Shown here one piece after another: positions 60,838-64,000 of a stretch of DNA of 64,000 nt. A program made the position numbers and the translations under genes. The notes under the pieces are model-generated. The model had not been told where the DNA came from and did no database searches. It saw only the letters and a program-made list of their open reading frames with translations. Numbering within the stretch: position 1 is the first letter of the stretch; each line of letters starts with the position of its first letter. The DNA lies in assembly GCA_025093985.1 (NCBI GenBank), contig JACAAK010000014.1, positions 1,612,001 through 1,676,000 on the forward strand. Direction: 5' to 3'. Source of the DNA: Calvatia gigantea (taxonomy: Eukaryota > Basidiomycota > Agaricomycetes > Agaricales > Lycoperdaceae).

Positions 60838-62664
60838 GTGCCATACCCACGCCCGGCCCCCCTTTCAATAAGCGCCGGACTTGGCGGGATATTCAATCCC
60901 TTTTCCAGAATCTACATCGCGACTGTATTCACACAAGCCCCGACTTCAGTTGTTGAAAGTGTATTGCTACGGACGGACAAACTGGCATCAGAAACAAGTC
61001 GGAGCTTTGAATCGGAAGGGGGTTCAAGCTTAGGAAGGCGGAGGTCCGTAAGGGAGTTAGCTTCAAGTTCGAGGGAATCTCCCAACCACTTGGGATCCGT
61101 CGTTTCTGTCGTCAACACCCTGGGTCCGGGAGGAAGGTGGATTCGTTGACGGAGAGGCCGAGAGCGAAGATGCATGGAGGGATATACGCGTGCCAAGAAG
61201 CACATCCTCGCCTGTCCTTTCTAGTCCAACCGGCGCAGTTCCGCCATTTCTCGACCGTGCAATGACAGCACGCTTGGGTATAACTTCCAGTAGCGCTGCA
61301 CTATCGCCAGAACCTCCACCATACACATCTCTCCCACCACCACTGATGCCAGTACCCGTACCTGTGCCAGTACCCCTTGTGGTATCAAATCCCGGATCTG
61401 TGCATCCAAGTCGTCACAATTCAGACTCTGAAGGAGAGGGGGATGGTGCTATTTATACGTCGCGGATAGGCTCTGGGGGGGCTGGGCCGAATCCGAGGCC
61501 TATGCCTCCAACAAGTCACCTGCCTCCACCACCTTCACAAACGAATCCCTCACATTCCAATTCACAATCGCACCATCATGTGCATTCGCATTCACCGCAC
61601 ATACCTTATCCTGGGATAAACAAACCCAAGGCTGGGAGTCACCTGAGTTTAAGGCATCGAATATTCGCTGTTGCCAGCGGCATTTCGGTTAAGAGAGACG
61701 AAGGTAGGGAGAGGAGGGTCGGTGCTGGACGTGGAGGGTCAACGGAGGGAGAGAGCGAGTGGGAGTCCGACAACAAGGCGATATGTACAACGCCTGGCAT
61801 GGTGTGCGCGGGTGAGACTGAAACAGAGACTGATGAGCCCGTAGGTGTTTTATTTAACTACTATCCATTCTTTATTTAACCTCATTTCTACTTCTAGTCC
61901 CGACACTTACCAACTGCACGTGTTTCACAAGCAGCTTCGAAGTTGTCGCATTCTTTTGCCTTTTCGCAGCCACGCCCATTCACAACACTTCCATGGCAGT
62001 GGCTTCTGTTCGAGTTTTCGAGGTTATTGGCTATTGTGCCGGCTTCTCTAGGATTTATTTGGTGTCTCTGGCACATATATGTGTATGTACCAGGTCTAGA
62101 TTTGGGTCCGGTCGGAATGCCACCGCCTGATAGAATCGATTACATCGTCGCATCACTCTGGGTACGAAATACTCTCAATTAGTAGTTCGGGCAATACTTA
62201 TACTATCTTAGGCCCTTCTGACAGCACATCAATGCTTATCACTCACCACAGGTCTATTGACAAGGTGGAGACACTATTATACACCTTTATCGACACTTGT
62301 CCGACTTCTCGCGCTCCAAGGCATCTGTTGGCCTGCAACGCATCTTACCGTAACCATCCTCGAAGCATCGAGACGGCCTACGACTGTATGGGCCGTCATC
62401 GGAACTACGACATGTATGAGCCGCAGCATCCAGATCTGGGTCGTGAGCAACCTTCCAACCAACTCCGCGTCATCACAAGGGCTTCGGAGGGCCACTGAAG
62501 GGGAAGGGAAGCCAGGATATTGGAGAAAGTGGAACAAGTGGCGTCGACGTAGGCGGTGGGACTGGCGAGAAGTATCAATCAAATGCGTATTGCCCGCTGG
62601 ACTGTTGTATTTCGTGATGGCATGGGCAGGAGAGCTACGCAGAGAGTTATTAGCTATGACGTAG
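60838..62664 (+). CDS. EOS1: EOS1-like N-glycosylation protein
   Basis: ER membrane protein of the Eos1 family, which in yeast affects N-glycosylation and oxidative-stress tolerance. The conserved part starts near 61906: FEFSRLLAIVPASLGFIWCL, PPPDRIDYIVASLW, then after an intron ALLTAHQCLSLTTGLLTRWR, LVRLLALQGICWPATHLTVT, VWAVIGTTTCMSRSIQIWVV. The end, VSIKCVLPAGLLYFVMAWAG, stops at TAG 62662-62664. About four membrane spans. The N-terminal part is long and low-complexity (Ser/Pro/His-rich, PVPVPVPVP near 61350). Its 5' structure is uncertain: the frame from ATG 60838 ends at 61149 and the downstream frame runs from about 61110, needing a short intron or an indel there. Confidence 0.72.
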
Positions 62665-62793
62665 GGGCCATTCATTGCCTTATATGTTCCTCTATCCTTA
62701 TTAGGCTTCTCATGGCGTCATCTCCCCCACCTCCAATTGCCTATATATTCCTCAGACACCCTCGATTTTAACACACCATCGTATCCTCTGATA

Positions 62794-64000
62794 ATGAACA
62801 AGACATCATCTGTTCTCGCTGCTCTCGACGCTGGTAAACTCCCCTCTACCCAGCAATTTAACCGGTTCTTTGACTGGCTCATTGATATTGGTATAACCAA
62901 TATCGAACCTTCTGCTCAGGGAGATCTTAGCTCTCAGGGCCGTATCCTCGCAAATGACGTCCGTCGTATTCTTGACGCGTACAAGGCATTTTTAAACGAT
63001 AAAAACCGTGCGTATATCTGATAACTTCATTACTTGCACCGTTGCTCATATTCATTAACGAACATGAATTACAGATGACAACATCCTCCAAGAAGCAATC
63101 TGGCACCTCGAACAAGGCGACCTCACCGTCACCTCCGAAGCCAAAGAAGACCGCGACCAAGCACTTAAAGATATTCAAAAACTCCAACACTCTCTTCGCA
63201 CAGTTATTAAGGTGGCCTATTACAACGTCACCGCTGAGGGCACACACCTCTTCAGCGATTTTGCTTCTGTCACGCGACTTATGCTCGCGGACGCTGCGGA
63301 GCTGGTTGAAGCTCAAGCAGGCAAAGCGAAAGAAACATTACGTCATGTGGAGCAAGATGTCCAAGAAGGAAAGAGAGATAGTCTCGGAAGGGACAAGGAG
63401 CGGTTGGAGGCTGAGAGAGGTGACACAAAGGCTACCTGGGAGCATGGTATGGACACAGTCAAGGGTGCTGGGTCCACAGTGATTGGCGCCACCCAAACTG
63501 TCAGCGGTGCCATCCAAGACAAGACTGAACGTACCACAAGCCGATTGCAGAATGCTTTCTATTCGGTAAGTCATCGCTGTCTTCCAAAGACCGACTAGTT
63601 TTAAGCTAACGGCCGTGTTAGATTTGCGATCGCGCACAGTCAGATCCCGCATACCGTCACTCACTCGATACCATCTTCACCATCCTCCAAAAACGTCTCC
63701 ACCAAGGATTTGACGCTGTTTCTGATCCCAACTTTACATTCTCAAACTTCATCGCCGACCCCACTCCCGAGCAACATGTTTCAATGGCTATGCAAAACCT
63801 CAAATTTTTCTTCGAGCGTGTTGCTGGGATATCGTTTGACCCTCTCATGGCCACCGTCCGTGGCACTATCTCTATGATCGTGCAGGACCCCGATTTGAAG
63901 GCATATTTCGACGAATATCTCGGTGAAATCAGGCGCGACCTGACAGAAGCAGGTTATGTCCGTAGCGATGCCGCTGTCCAGAAAAATTGGGATATGCACA
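62794..64000 (+). CDS. HAM1-like N-terminal domain protein (3' part beyond the window)
   Basis: Large fungal protein family with HAM1-like N- and C-terminal domains, thought to bind lipids. It starts MNKTSSVLAALDAGKLPSTQ at ATG 62794, then FFDWLIDIG, ILANDVRRILDAYKAFL, and after an intron (about 63007-63074) DDNILQEAIWHLEQGDL, LRTVIKVAYYNVTAEGTHLF, SDFASVTRLMLADAAELVEA and WEHGMDTVKGAGSTVIGATQ. A second intron (about 63566-63622) leads to ICDRAQSDPAYRHSLDTIFT and AYFDEYLGEIRRDLTEAGYV. The frame is open to the window end. The helical, charged stretch (AKETLRHVEQDVQEGKRDSL) matches the family. Confidence 0.8.

Overview
The window looks like nuclear DNA of a mushroom-forming basidiomycete (Agaricomycetes). 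Most genes are split by introns of about 45-60 nt with GT-AG borders. The gene set is typical of the group: DUF6533-type membrane protein, HAM1-like protein, EOS1, Cdc3-type septin, PTC7-type PP2C. The transposons are Ty3/gypsy and Copia-like LTR elements. I cannot name the species from sequence alone.

Layout. 1-3044: 3' part of a CpG-rich, apparently young Ty3/gypsy element (integrase, chromodomain), an oppositely oriented accessory gene with a Zn2Cys6-like cysteine pattern, a polypurine tract and the 3' LTR. 3045-12290: nested, decayed retroelements. These are a CpG-free minus-strand pol remnant, a second gypsy element (5' LTR, gag, protease, RT) split by a Copia-like solo LTR with a perfect 5-bp target duplication, and then about 4.5 kb of AT-rich LTR debris with almost no CpG. 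12291-24348: a compact housekeeping block: BAR protein (Gvp36-like), cytosolic valyl-tRNA synthetase, mitochondrial ribosomal protein S10 and SUS1 on the minus strand; MAGO nashi, a casein kinase 1 and an Eaf3/MRG15 chromodomain protein on the plus strand. 24349-31507: a gene-poor repeat-bearing stretch with one DUF6533-like membrane gene. 31508-50583: peroxiredoxin, a type I membrane protein, proteasome beta subunit PRE4/PSMB4, a septin, a multi-span membrane gene with frame breaks, an inverted partial duplicate of the type I membrane gene, and a PTC7-type phosphatase. 50885-60510: a tandem duplication of an Argonaute gene with its upstream DNA; the second copy is clearly a pseudogene carrying a MITE. 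60838-64000: EOS1-like gene and the 5' part of a HAM1-like gene.

Themes. (1) Old transposon copies have lost nearly every CpG and nearly all their stop codons can be read as C-to-T changes, while young copies and genes keep CpG. This points to methylation-linked or RIP-like cytosine decay confined to repeats. (2) An RNA-silencing gene (Argonaute) is duplicated on the same window, but one copy is dead and the other has three suspicious +1 indels. (3) Two mRNA-processing/export genes, SUS1 and MAGO, share a 148-bp divergent promoter; SUS1 needs a GC-AG intron and MAGO a 6-nt microexon. Splice sites were placed by eye from reading frame and family conservation.
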